Assembly (NCBI GenBank): GCA_963676415.1 | Contig: OY781097.1 | Location: 4,030,001 to 4,094,000 of the forward strand | Direction: 5' to 3' | Length of the DNA: 64,000 bases | Origin: G963662905 sp963676415 | GTDB lineage: Bacteria; Bacteroidota; Bacteroidia; Bacteroidales; WRLA01 | Part shown: positions 18,043 to 27,794 of the stretch, piece after piece | Layout: each line of letters starts with the position of its first letter | How positions within the stretch are numbered: the stretch's first letter is position 1 | Made by a program: the position numbers and the translations under genes | Notes under the pieces: model-generated | Databases searched by the model: none | What the model saw: only the letters and a program-made list of their open reading frames with translations | Told to the model about the DNA's origin: nothing

Positions 18043-18074
18043 AACCAGTAATGGTTTCATATAATTGAAAATCA

Positions 18075-19310
18075 ATGAATAAAACAAAAATAAAAATTAC
18101 AGACCTCAGCCTGATTTTTGGAGACAAGAAAAAAGAAGCCCGAAAAATGGCAAAAAACGGTGCATCGAAATCGGAAATCCTCGAAAAAACAGGCTGTACC
18201 ATTGCTGTTGATAAAGCAACCCTTCAAATTGACACCGGAGAAATTTTTGTCATTATGGGCCTTTCGGGCAGCGGAAAATCTACTTTGCTCCGCTGTATTA
18301 ACCGACTGATCAATCCTACTGAAGGTAGTATTTTGGTTAATGAGCAAGACATCACCAGGCTCAGCGATAAAGAACTACTGAACATCCGTCGCAAAGAATT
18401 CAGCATGGTATTTCAGAAATTTGCCCTATTGCCGCACCGAACCATTCTTGAAAACACTGCTTTTGGTCTGGAACTTCAGGGAATCCCAAAAGAAGATCGC
18501 AATGCAAAAGCGCAAAAATCCCTTGATGGCGTTGGGCTGAAAGGCTATGAAAATATGTTTCCCGAGGAACTCTCTGGCGGCATGCAACAACGTGTTGGAC
18601 TGGCCCGTGCTTTGGCCAACGACCCGGAAGTTTTGCTGATGGACGAGGCTTTCTCAGCTCTCGATCCGCTCATCCGTGCCCAAATGCAGGACGAACTCCT
18701 TGAGCTTCAGGAGAAAATGCATAAAACCATCGTTTTTATTACCCACGATCTGGATGAAGCCATTAAACTGGGCGACCGGATTGCCATTATGAAAGACGGT
18801 AAAATTGTGCAGGTAGGGACTGCAGAAGAAATTCTTCGCGCACCCGCTGATGACTATGTTGCCTCATTTGTGGAAAAAGTAGATCGAAAAAACATCATCA
18901 CAGCCTCCAGCCTGATGTTTGACAAGCCAACAATAATCAATATAAAACGAGACGGCCCAAAAGGTGCTTTGCGCAAAATGCGTGCAACCGGCCTGCGCTT
19001 TCTTCCGGTCGTGGGCGATTATAAAAATTTCCGGGGATTTGTTTTCCTGGAAGATGTTATTGCCTGTGTAAAAGATGAGGCAAAAAGCCTGGAAGATTCC
19101 CTGAAAGAGGATGTTGCAACCGCTTTTCCCGGTTATACTGTTGAGGAAATGCTTCCTTTGATCACGGACACTCGTCTGCCCGTGCCGGTTGTTGACGAAG
19201 AAAGCAATAAACTGCTGGGCATCATTGAGCAGACTTCCCTGATCATTGAAGCCACCGGTTTCGAAGAAAAAGAAATGCAGGAACACATTCAAAAAGCTAT
19301 AGAACAATGA
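18075..19310 (+). CDS. proV: Glycine betaine/proline ABC importer, ATPase with CBS pair
   Basis: This is the ATPase of an osmoprotectant importer of the ProU/OpuA type. The 411-residue length fits ProV/OpuAA. The N-terminal domain has GLSGSGKST (Walker A), the Q-loop MVFQKFALLPHRTI, LSGGMQQRVGLARAL (signature), LLMDEAFSALDPLIR (Walker B) and the His switch FITHDLDEA. An N-terminal extension (SKSEILEKTGCTIAVDKATL) is typical of ProV. The last 130 residues form a CBS pair, known in OpuA to sense ionic strength or c-di-AMP. It overlaps the permease gene by 4 bases (ATGA). Confidence 0.95.
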   Translation: MNKTKIKITDLSLIFGDKKKEARKMAKNGASKSEILEKTGCTIAVDKATLQIDTGEIFVIMGLSGSGKSTLLRCINRLINPTEGSILVNEQDITRLSDKELLNIRRKEFSMVFQKFALLPHRTILENTAFGLELQGIPKEDRNAKAQKSLDGVGLKGYENMFPEELSGGMQQRVGLARALANDPEVLLMDEAFSALDPLIRAQMQDELLELQEKMHKTIVFITHDLDEAIKLGDRIAIMKDGKIVQVGTAEEILRAPADDYVASFVEKVDRKNIITASSLMFDKPTIINIKRDGPKGALRKMRATGLRFLPVVGDYKNFRGFVFLEDVIACVKDEAKSLEDSLKEDVATAFPGYTVEEMLPLITDTRLPVPVVDEESNKLLGIIEQTSLIIEATGFEEKEMQEHIQKAIEQ

Positions 19311-20134
19311 TAAATATTGGCGATTATATAGAAAAAGCCATTGATTGGCTGACCGAAAATTTTTCAGGTTTTTTTGATTTTATTAATATTGTTGTAAAAG
19401 GCGTAGTGGAAGGGCTTGGGAGTGGCCTGATTTTCATTCCGTTTTACGTAATCATAGTATTACTTACCGCTTTGGCTCTCTGGAAATCCGGCAAAGGGGT
19501 TGCTGTTTTCACCGTACTCGGCTTACTGCTTATTTATTTTATGGGTTTTTGGGAAGAAACAATGGAAACCCTTGCACTGGTGCTGGCTTCAGCTTTTTTC
19601 GCCTTGCTTATTGGCATCCCAACCGGCATCTGGACAGCAAAAAGTCCTACAGCTGACAAAATTGTACGGCCAATCCTGGACTTTATGCAGACTATGCCTG
19701 CATTTGTTTATCTGATTCCAGCTGTGCTCTTTTTTGGTCTCGGAAAAGTCCCTGGGACCTTTGCAACTGTAATTTTTGCAATGCCCCCGGCAGTACGCCT
19801 TACCAACTTAGGGCTCAAGCAAGTACCATACGATTTGATTGAAGCAACCCGGGCTTTTGGTGCCACTCGGAAGCAAATGCTTTATAAAGTGGAAATTCCA
19901 CTAGCCATGCCCACCATCCTGACGGGTGTAAACCAAACCATCATGCTTTCGCTGTCAATGGTAGTAATTGCTGCAATGATTAGTGCCGGCGGTTTGGGAG
20001 AGGTTGTGCTCAAAGGTATTACACAATTAAAAATCGGCCTGGGTTTCGAAGGTGGTATTGCGGTAGTAATATTGGCCATTATCCTGGATAGGATTACACA
20101 ATCATTTGGCAAACAGAATAGTAACAATCATTAA
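19307..20134 (+). CDS. proW: Glycine betaine/proline ABC importer, permease
   Basis: The 275-residue membrane protein has about seven hydrophobic segments and the permease EAA-type loop EATRAFGATRKQMLYKVEIP, followed by LAMPTILTGVNQTIMLSLSM, which is strongly conserved in ProW/OpuAB. FMQTMPAFVYLIPAVLFFG is another family hallmark. The N-terminus (YIEKAIDWLTENFSGFFDFI) is the usual ProW pre-sequence. Its start overlaps the ATPase stop, so the two are translationally coupled. Confidence 0.95.
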   Translation: MINIGDYIEKAIDWLTENFSGFFDFINIVVKGVVEGLGSGLIFIPFYVIIVLLTALALWKSGKGVAVFTVLGLLLIYFMGFWEETMETLALVLASAFFALLIGIPTGIWTAKSPTADKIVRPILDFMQTMPAFVYLIPAVLFFGLGKVPGTFATVIFAMPPAVRLTNLGLKQVPYDLIEATRAFGATRKQMLYKVEIPLAMPTILTGVNQTIMLSLSMVVIAAMISAGGLGEVVLKGITQLKIGLGFEGGIAVVILAIILDRITQSFGKQNSNNH

Positions 20135-20151
20135 CCATAAAAATTCTAATA

Positions 20152-21030
20152 ATGAAACGAATTAATGTAATATTGATATCCCTTATTATGATCAGTGCAG
20201 TGCTTTTTAGCAGCTGTAATTCACAGGGCAAAAAACAAGAAGAAAAAAAGAAGATCACCATTGCCTATGTTAATTGGGCTGAAGGTATTGCAATGACCAA
20301 TCTGGCGAAAGCGATCCTGGAACAAGAAGGCTATGAAGTTGAATTGCGCAATGCTGATGTAGCACCGGTTTTTGCCTCACTGGCCAATGGCGATGCCGAT
20401 GTTTTCATGGATACATGGTTGCCTGTTACACACGGAAGCTACCTGAAGGAGTACGGGGACAAGCTGGACCTGCTTGGTGTTAATTACAATGGAGCCCGCA
20501 TCGGATTGGTTGTTCCATCCTATGTTGAAATTAACAGCATTGAGGAAATGAACAAGGCAAAAGATAAATTTGATGGCGAAATTGTTGGAATTGACGCCGG
20601 TGCAGGCATCATGAGAACAACCGAAAAAGTAATCGAAGATTATGGACTGGATTATGACCTGATGTCTGCTAGCGGCCCAGCAATGACTGCCACACTTGAT
20701 AAAAAAATCAAAAATAAAGAGTGGGTTGTTGTTACGGGCTGGGCACCTCACTGGAAGTTTGCCCGTTATGACCTGAAATTCCTCGAAGACCCAAAAAATA
20801 TTTTTGGTAATGAGGAACGCATTGAAACCAGTGCCACTAAAGGTTTTGCAAAAAAAGACCCTTTTGCTGCTGAGTTTTTTACCAATTTCAGTATGGACAA
20901 TCAACAATTGGCCGGTTTGATGGATGCCATTGCGCATTCCAAAAAAGATGAAGCCATTGTTGCCAAAGAGTGGATGGAGCAAAACAAAGATCTGGTCAAC
21001 TCCTGGTTACCCAAAAAACCAGCGAAATAA
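20152..21030 (+). CDS. Betaine-type substrate-binding lipoprotein (OpuAC-like)
   Basis: The 292-residue protein has a lipoprotein signal (LFSSC) and then an OpuAC/ProX-type binding domain: KITIAYVNWAEGIAMTNLAK, GDADVFMDTWLPVTHGSYLK, IVGIDAGAGIMRTTEKVIED and VVTGWAPHWKFARYDLKFLE. The Trp residues in NWAEG, DTWLP, VVTGW and HWKF could build the aromatic cage that holds a quaternary ammonium group in this family. It lies 17 bases after the permease gene and ends the operon at a strong terminator. Substrate (glycine betaine, proline betaine, choline, carnitine) cannot be fixed from sequence alone. Confidence 0.92.
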   Translation: MKRINVILISLIMISAVLFSSCNSQGKKQEEKKKITIAYVNWAEGIAMTNLAKAILEQEGYEVELRNADVAPVFASLANGDADVFMDTWLPVTHGSYLKEYGDKLDLLGVNYNGARIGLVVPSYVEINSIEEMNKAKDKFDGEIVGIDAGAGIMRTTEKVIEDYGLDYDLMSASGPAMTATLDKKIKNKEWVVVTGWAPHWKFARYDLKFLEDPKNIFGNEERIETSATKGFAKKDPFAAEFFTNFSMDNQQLAGLMDAIAHSKKDEAIVAKEWMEQNKDLVNSWLPKKPAK

Positions 21031-21045
21031 TACAAACGCTCCTGA

Positions 21046-21084
21046 ACAAAAAAAAGGCTGAGGAATAAATCTTCAGCCTTTTTC
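21046..21084. terminator. Bidirectional terminator between the importer operon and add
   Basis: Perfect 11-bp stem AAAAAGGCTGA (21051-21061) / TCAGCCTTTTT (21073-21083) with A- and T-tracts on either side, so it serves both converging genes. Confidence 0.9.
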
Positions 21085-21105
21085 ATTTTATGATTTTTGT
21101 GTGGG

Positions 21106-22164
21106 TTAAAAATAGCTCTCATTTCCGGTAAAACCCAGCACTTCCAATTCTTCCAATACGGATTTTATCATATGCTTTTTCTCATAATACGGCAAAAAGG
21201 CCGATTTAAAACCATTGAGTACCACTTCACGCACATCTTCTTCGCGGAAGCCGTAGCGTTCAATGGCGATCATATACTCATCAGTAAGCGTTGTATTGGA
21301 GATCAAACGGTTATCCGTATTTAGGGTAACACGCAATCCCATATCCATATAAAATTTCACTGGATGGCTTTCCCAGTCGGGGACTGCTTTGGTTTGAATA
21401 TTGCTAGTGATGCACATTTCTAAAGGCACACGGTGATCGTTCACATAATTGAACAGGTCTCCACTTTCGCGCAGGCGTGTTCCGTGTCCAATCCGATTGG
21501 CGGAGATGTAATGCAGCGCCTGATGGATGGACTCCGGCCCATAAGCTTCTCCGGCGTGTACGGTCGTATTGATATTGTTGTTCACAATCAGGTAAAAGGC
21601 TTCTTTATGGTCTTTGGCAGGATAATCTTTTTCTGCGCCGGCCAGGTCAAAACCAACAATTCCCCGGTTTTTATAGCCCACTGCCAGTTCGGCAGCCATG
21701 TAGGATTCGGCAGGATCATTGTGCCGAAGGCTACAGATGATAATACCAATTGTAATATTGAAAGTCGATTCAGCCCTTCGTTTTCCTGTTAGCACAGCAT
21801 CCACCACATCGGTCAGTTTCAAACCTTTACGCGTATGTAAAACCGGAGCAAAACGGATTTCGAGATAACGCACATTTTCCGAAGCACAATCTTCGGCCAG
21901 CTCAAAAGTAGCACGTTCCAATGATTCCTTGCTTTGTAAAACGCTGGTTGTAATTGTAAAAGGCTCAAGATACTCTTCTAAGCTTTGCATATTTTCGCTG
22001 GCGCAAACTTCATTGATCAGCTTTTCTTCCTCATAAGAAGGCAGTTCCACACCCTCTTTTTTGGCAATATCAATTATGGTCGAAGGCCGCAGCGATCCAT
22101 CCAGATGGCAATGCAGTTCCGCTTTGGGGATTTTATAAATCGTTTCTTTGGTCAGTAATTCCAT
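21106..22164 (-). CDS. add: Adenosine deaminase
   Basis: Zn-dependent hydrolase that converts adenosine and deoxyadenosine to inosine compounds in purine salvage. The 352-residue length is standard. Metal and active-site motifs are all present: KAELHCHLDGSL (HxH), TVHAGEAYGP (His and Glu), RIGHGTRL, CITSNIQT and VTLNTDNR (catalytic Asp). It is monocistronic; a TAACTTTG box on the minus strand (complement of 22183-22190) lies 19 bases before the start codon, without a clear -33 partner. Confidence 0.96.
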   Translation of the reverse strand: MELLTKETIYKIPKAELHCHLDGSLRPSTIIDIAKKEGVELPSYEEEKLINEVCASENMQSLEEYLEPFTITTSVLQSKESLERATFELAEDCASENVRYLEIRFAPVLHTRKGLKLTDVVDAVLTGKRRAESTFNITIGIIICSLRHNDPAESYMAAELAVGYKNRGIVGFDLAGAEKDYPAKDHKEAFYLIVNNNINTTVHAGEAYGPESIHQALHYISANRIGHGTRLRESGDLFNYVNDHRVPLEMCITSNIQTKAVPDWESHPVKFYMDMGLRVTLNTDNRLISNTTLTDEYMIAIERYGFREEDVREVVLNGFKSAFLPYYEKKHMIKSVLEELEVLGFTGNESYF

Positions 22165-22202
22165 AGTTTAAAAATTAAGCCGCAAAGTTACTATTTGCCT
22201 CG

Positions 22203-25200
22203 CTATTTTGATATTATTTTTATGGCCGGTGTATGTGCATAAACCGAGCCTTCGTACATGGCTTCCGCACTGGCAGCACCTGCCGTAAATTCGCCTGCAC
22301 TGATTACACGCGCCATATAGCTGAGATACTGGTTTTTAACACGGGCGTCAAGGAAATAAATAATGCGATCGTCGCGGATATCGGCATGCTCGGCAGAAAC
22401 ACATTCATATGGTTGCAGCCATTTTAAGCCTGCCTGTGCCGTTACGCGGGGATTCTCCACCTGGAAGCATGCCGGGATCATTTCCGTAAGCGCAACATTT
22501 TCGACCCAACGCCTTCCATCAGTGCGCAGTTCCAGCAGCACAACCACCAGCATTCCAGGCCTCAATGCAGCAGGATCCAATTCCCTGCCTTCACGGTCAT
22601 AATACCTGCGCTTTAGGATCAATCCACTGAAAACAGACTCGTCAATGGGCTTACTGCTTATGCCGCTCGACTGGCAGAAATAAAACAAATCGGAGCCACC
22701 TGTATTTTTTATGGTGATCTCCTGCCCTTTTGCCAGACCGCTTTGTGCAAAACTTCCATCATCCATTTTTTTGGTTTTTCCGTCAATCATAATCTCAGCT
22801 TTTGCCTTTTCGGGATGGAGGGTTTTGCTCAGTTTGCCCAGCGCCAGGAATGAAAATGCCAGTTCCTGTGTGCTAAGGTATTGCTTTTGGTCGAGCACAG
22901 AAATCAGTTTATACGCAAGTGCCGCTACACTGGCCGATGCATCATCCGTTTCAATTTGCGCCATCAGGCTCAATGCCAGATTACGGGTATAACTGCCAAA
23001 GGTTTTATCCTCCGCATCCGGATTCATAAATTCTTCGTTGATTTCCAGCTGCATCTGACGAAATTCCGATGCATCGCCAATAGCCGCAAAAGCCGCTGCA
23101 ATCAAACTCTGACCGGAGCTGCGCATGAGGTGCAAGCGGTTTTTATAATAATTCATCATTGAAATTTCCGGTTGATGGTTCAAAGCCAGGACATAAAGCG
23201 CATAAGGAATCTGGTCGCTGATAAATTTCCTTCCATCGCTGACATTGTATTCCTGCTGTGCATCAATACCTGCATGCTGCACTTTGAGCATTTTACGTAT
23301 GTAGCTCAACAATTTCTTCATTTTTGCCGGATCGGAAGAAAAACCGTTTTTGCCTGCTTCTGTGAGGAAATGAGCTGCATAGATATTTGACCAGTAATTT
23401 ATACGGTCACCACCGGGCCAGTAGCTCATACCGCCATCCGGTTTTTGCATGCTGTAAACCTTGTCGATAGCCGTACTGATGACATAATCGGGATTATAAT
23501 CGTTTTCACCTGCAAATGAGGTCATTTTCGCCATTTCGCGATAATAAAGCAAAGGAAATGCACGGGAAACAGTTTGCTCCAGGCAGCCATAAGGGTAATC
23601 GATCAATTGTTCCAAACGCTGTGCGAAGGCTGCCGAAAATTCAGCGGTTACTTTGATGCTGCGCTCAGCTGTAGCAGCAATATAATCATCATCCATTTCA
23701 ATATTTTCCTCTGCTCCCTCTGCCACTGTTCCCCCACGGAATGTATATGTTTTTGGTGCTGTGGGACGAATAGGTATCTGCACGGCTTTTTCAAAAAGTT
23801 CACCATTGGCCCGGACTTTAAACAGTATATGAGCATCACCGGGAATTTTGCCCGCAGTAATCCTAAGCGTAAGTGCTTTTTCCGAATTTGGCCCAATAAC
23901 AATTTTGTCATCCATCCCATCCATTGCCAGCAGGCTTCCACTCTCGGCGCTGAGCTCTGCGGTCATGCTCTTATCTGTGGTATTGGTAAGGTTCACGGCC
24001 ATATCGAGTTTATCGCCAAAAGAAAGGAACATGGGGTCGCCAATGCTGATAACCAGCGGATCGGCTACGGTCATATATTGGCTTTCCGAACCAAATTTAT
24101 TGCCATCGGCAGCCACGGCCATCAAACGGATTTTCCCGCTGAAATCGGGGATATTGAGTTTAAATTCCACACGTCCTTTCGAATCCGCTGTTTGCGGTTC
24201 AAAAGTATAACTCACCAGCTGGAAATCTTTTTTACCAAAAGGGTTCAGGTGCTTGGCAAGCTGCGTATCAAAACCACCACCGCTAGCCTGCAGCATTTTT
24301 CCCGCAACAGGGAAAAGCCGTGCATATAGATCAAAAGCATTAACTTGCAAAGCTCTGGGTGCATAAAACCAATTGAAGGGGTTCGGGCTTTTGTAGCGTG
24401 TAAGCTGAAGAATTCCCTCATCCACAGCATAAAGCCATACTTTGGCTCCGGCTTTTGTTTTCAATTTGACCGTTTGGCTGCGGCCCGAACGGCTTTTTTC
24501 CACTGCATCAATATTGATTGCGATTTTACGGCCAGGATCACTTATTTTCAGCATTTTATAGCCATGAGCAACCGTAATCGGCATATTTTGCTCATCCAAT
24601 GGCTGAAAGGCAGTAGCTGAAATGAAAATATTGGGCAAAAAGCCTTCATCGAGCGGAAGCTTTAATTCTGCCGTTTTATCTTTCAATTCGAGGTTATAAT
24701 GATCAATTACATTATCTCTTTCAATTGTTACAAGCATTTTTCCGTCGAAAGGCGCAGAAAACAGCAATCGGGCGACATCGCCACATTCATAATCTTCTTT
24801 ATCCGTACTTATTTCAATAAGGCCGTCTTTGTCAATTGCAAAAGAAGAATAATCAGTATCTGCCCATCCGTAGGCATAAAAAGTTGATATTGTGGGCGAA
24901 CCACCGTCTTTCGGCTCAATTTCAACGGAATAAGATCCTGATTTGGTTGGTGTAAAGCTCAAATCATGCACACCATTCATTTCAATCTTTTGATCTACGA
25001 GCAATTCGCTGCGTTTTTCACTTGAATATCGGTAACCGCTGTAGGTTTGCTGCATCACGGTTTCATAATAAATCCGGTAGATTTTAACATTCGCACTGGT
25101 TTTCAACTCTTTGCCATCCACGTCCACAGCAATGGCTTTAAAATTGAAGGGCTGGCGCGTTCCGGTCCAGTATGCAGGCAGGCGCAATCCATAAAAGGTT

Positions 25201-27569
25201 TTCTGAGTGTAAAAAGTAAAACTGGTATTGTTGTAAACCGGTCGGCCGTTTTCGTCAAAAACAGTAAGGAACAGCCTGCCTTCAAACTGGCCTTTATTGG
25301 TCTCTTTGGGCAGTTCCCAAACCTGGCTGTAAGTTCCGTCAGCAGCTGTTTTCCCTTGGCGGTAATTATCTTGCAGATAAAAAGGCGATTGATTCTCAGG
25401 GCCAAAAATGTAATCCGGATAATTCTTCGCACGAAACTGCTTGGGATTCAGTTCCAGCTGCAGATCATAATTCCTGTCGGCAGCGGGAGGCCCAAAAAGG
25501 TTGAGGGCGGTTCCGTCCAAAATCAAGGCATCACCTGAATAAAAAACATCTGCATTCAGCTTGGCCGACACACTGATACGATCGGGCACAAAGCTCTCAA
25601 TCTGGAATTTCCAGGAATTAAGCAGCAATCCGCTGCCCGAATAAACATCAAGGTACCAGCCTCCGGTAGGCAATGTATGTGGCAGGGCTAGATTTCCGCT
25701 CACAACCCCCTGATCGCCTGTAACATGGCGCAAGGATTTATATTTACGGCCATCCGGAGCCATTATTTTCAGTTCCAAAGGCAGTTTATCTGCCACGTTC
25801 CAGCTTTTATCGCGTACAACAATCTGATAATCCAGCGTATCGCCAGGACGATAAATATTGCGCGGCGCACTCACGAATGCATCATAAGCCCCAACACGTC
25901 GCCCGCCTTCTTCGAAACGGCTCATGGGCACAGCCGATTCATCAAATATCAGGTAATTAATGTCGCTGGCCGATTCGGCTATGATCATTGCCGGCTGAAA
26001 ATCGCCCATAGCTTCTTTTAGGTTATGAATCTTCATCATACCTTTATCGTCGGTACCCCCACGAAAAACCTCCTGATTGGATTTGGAAATCACGGTAACA
26101 ACCACTTTTGAAACAGGCTCTGCAGTTTTAATGGAGCGCACAAAGACACTGAGGCTGTTGGTTCCGCATCGGGCGATAAGGCCAAGATCTGAACAAGAAA
26201 GTGCAACATCATCCTGTATCCATGATTTCTCAGGATGGCTCAGGCTGATGACATACATCCCTTTAAAATCGCGCTGATGCTGCAGGAGGCTGTCGGCCAC
26301 TTCCAGATAATAATTCTGGCCTTCATGTTCCAGTTGCGATACATTAATTTTTGTATCCACGATTTTCATCCCTGCATACTGATTTTGTGGATATTCCTCA
26401 TAACCATGATATTGCCCGTTTTCGTAACGGTAATCCCAATCACGTCCTGTGCGGAAATAGTCCATCAGGTTATTGGCAAACACTTTAAAAACCTGCAAAC
26501 GGACCTCATTGATGGAAATCATCTGAACAGCAAGTTTTTTATTGCCTTTGGAGGGCAGGTAAAGAGCATCGTGATCGTGAAATCTGATATAAGGGGCGCT
26601 GGCCTGAAAAACCAGGTCATCGTTATAGGTTCGCTGCAGTTTTTCACCGGAAGCCGATTGCAATTTATCCGATAATTCAAAATTATAGCGCGTATTGGCC
26701 AGGAAATTTCCGCTGATGGTAAGTCCACTGGCATTTTTAACAACTGTAAAAGGGACCCAGGGGGATATTTTTATCAACTTATCCGGTTCCTTATTTCCTA
26801 CCGGTGTGCTGGTATTCACAATGATAGTACCCATACCATCTTCAAATAGCGTTTTTACGTCCACTACTTCCATCCTGCCCGGATAGGGAATATCAATTTT
26901 GCGGCTGATGGGATCAGACGTTTTTAAACCGCATTCCACGCAACCCAAACCAGGATTGACCAAGACGTTAAGTGGGTACTTTCGGCTTATGTCCCCTTCC
27001 CATGCTTCCGGGATTTTAAAATAAAATTCAGTAGATTTTTTATTGGTAAGCATTTCCCATTTGAGCTTTGTGGTACCGTTGTACATTTCAATTAGCGCGC
27101 TAAGCTGCTCTGGTTTCATTTGATAATTAAAGCTCAAAACCGCCATTAATTTTCCGTCTTCGCCGGTAAAATCCCAAAAAACACGGGCATCTTCCAGGAG
27201 CACAGATTGTGTTTCAAAGGTTTGATGCCAATCCTTGGTCATAACGCCCTGTTTTTTAAATGCATCGCGCTCCAGTTTTGCTTCATAGGATGTAAAAGGT
27301 TTCAGGCCATTTAAGGGATAAAAAAGCAATTGCTTTGCATTTTTCCACTGAAAACGCCCCTGTATCGCTGGTTCAAAGCTGAAATATTCCAATTGAGCCT
27401 GTGGCAGGCTATCCGAAAAAACATCCGTATCAAATTCAAAAAGCAGAGGATCATAAAGATCGCTGAGCTCTTCCAGATTGGTACGTTTTAATTCAACTTC
27501 TTGTTTGTTGTTGCTACATGCGGACAGCAATACAATGATAATCAAGGCAAAAGGGATGCAGCTTTTCAT
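22203..27569 (-). CDS. Alpha-2-macroglobulin family lipoprotein with thioester motif
   Basis: From the ATG complementary to 27567-27569 the protein has 1788 residues and a lipoprotein signal (VLLSACSNN). Bacterial alpha-2-macroglobulins are periplasmic or surface traps that bind attacking proteases through a reactive thioester. The macroglobulin-type beta domains fill the first two-thirds (for example the MG part with FVSAPRNIYRPGDTLDYQIV). The thioester segment IDYPYGCLEQTVSRAFPLL holds an intact CLEQ motif, followed by the alpha-alpha toroid (PDGGMSYWPGG). A C-terminal receptor-like domain with RYYDREGRELDP ends it. The often associated penicillin-binding protein 1C gene is absent nearby. 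An upstream extension of 19 codons was rejected as start. Confidence 0.93.
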   Translation of the reverse strand: MKSCIPFALIIIVLLSACSNNKQEVELKRTNLEELSDLYDPLLFEFDTDVFSDSLPQAQLEYFSFEPAIQGRFQWKNAKQLLFYPLNGLKPFTSYEAKLERDAFKKQGVMTKDWHQTFETQSVLLEDARVFWDFTGEDGKLMAVLSFNYQMKPEQLSALIEMYNGTTKLKWEMLTNKKSTEFYFKIPEAWEGDISRKYPLNVLVNPGLGCVECGLKTSDPISRKIDIPYPGRMEVVDVKTLFEDGMGTIIVNTSTPVGNKEPDKLIKISPWVPFTVVKNASGLTISGNFLANTRYNFELSDKLQSASGEKLQRTYNDDLVFQASAPYIRFHDHDALYLPSKGNKKLAVQMISINEVRLQVFKVFANNLMDYFRTGRDWDYRYENGQYHGYEEYPQNQYAGMKIVDTKINVSQLEHEGQNYYLEVADSLLQHQRDFKGMYVISLSHPEKSWIQDDVALSCSDLGLIARCGTNSLSVFVRSIKTAEPVSKVVVTVISKSNQEVFRGGTDDKGMMKIHNLKEAMGDFQPAMIIAESASDINYLIFDESAVPMSRFEEGGRRVGAYDAFVSAPRNIYRPGDTLDYQIVVRDKSWNVADKLPLELKIMAPDGRKYKSLRHVTGDQGVVSGNLALPHTLPTGGWYLDVYSGSGLLLNSWKFQIESFVPDRISVSAKLNADVFYSGDALILDGTALNLFGPPAADRNYDLQLELNPKQFRAKNYPDYIFGPENQSPFYLQDNYRQGKTAADGTYSQVWELPKETNKGQFEGRLFLTVFDENGRPVYNNTSFTFYTQKTFYGLRLPAYWTGTRQPFNFKAIAVDVDGKELKTSANVKIYRIYYETVMQQTYSGYRYSSEKRSELLVDQKIEMNGVHDLSFTPTKSGSYSVEIEPKDGGSPTISTFYAYGWADTDYSSFAIDKDGLIEISTDKEDYECGDVARLLFSAPFDGKMLVTIERDNVIDHYNLELKDKTAELKLPLDEGFLPNIFISATAFQPLDEQNMPITVAHGYKMLKISDPGRKIAINIDAVEKSRSGRSQTVKLKTKAGAKVWLYAVDEGILQLTRYKSPNPFNWFYAPRALQVNAFDLYARLFPVAGKMLQASGGGFDTQLAKHLNPFGKKDFQLVSYTFEPQTADSKGRVEFKLNIPDFSGKIRLMAVAADGNKFGSESQYMTVADPLVISIGDPMFLSFGDKLDMAVNLTNTTDKSMTAELSAESGSLLAMDGMDDKIVIGPNSEKALTLRITAGKIPGDAHILFKVRANGELFEKAVQIPIRPTAPKTYTFRGGTVAEGAEENIEMDDDYIAATAERSIKVTAEFSAAFAQRLEQLIDYPYGCLEQTVSRAFPLLYYREMAKMTSFAGENDYNPDYVISTAIDKVYSMQKPDGGMSYWPGGDRINYWSNIYAAHFLTEAGKNGFSSDPAKMKKLLSYIRKMLKVQHAGIDAQQEYNVSDGRKFISDQIPYALYVLALNHQPEISMMNYYKNRLHLMRSSGQSLIAAAFAAIGDASEFRQMQLEINEEFMNPDAEDKTFGSYTRNLALSLMAQIETDDASASVAALAYKLISVLDQKQYLSTQELAFSFLALGKLSKTLHPEKAKAEIMIDGKTKKMDDGSFAQSGLAKGQEITIKNTGGSDLFYFCQSSGISSKPIDESVFSGLILKRRYYDREGRELDPAALRPGMLVVVLLELRTDGRRWVENVALTEMIPACFQVENPRVTAQAGLKWLQPYECVSAEHADIRDDRIIYFLDARVKNQYLSYMARVISAGEFTAGAASAEAMYEGSVYAHTPAIKIISK

Positions 27570-27732
27570 AATGCAAAATTTTAATGGTTTGGGCATAATC
27601 ATCCAAAAAGAATCAAAACCATGCAAAAACCAAAAATCTCATAAATTCATGCAGGGTTTATAAGGCATTAAAGGTAAAGAGATTTTAAAAAACCAGGACG
27701 TTTCCTGTAAAATTTCCAATAAAAATAATCAA

Positions 27733-27761
27733 TTGCAGCTTTTCAAAATTCCCTATATTTG
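27733..27761 (+). promoter_or_regulatory. Predicted promoter of the repeat-protein gene
   Basis: TTG (27733-27735), 18 bases, TATATTTG (27754-27761) fits the Bacteroidota promoter pattern well and would give a leader of about 30 bases before the ATG at 27795. Confidence 0.6.
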
Positions 27762-27794
27762 AAAAATCAAAATTAATCAAACTATTGTAAAATT

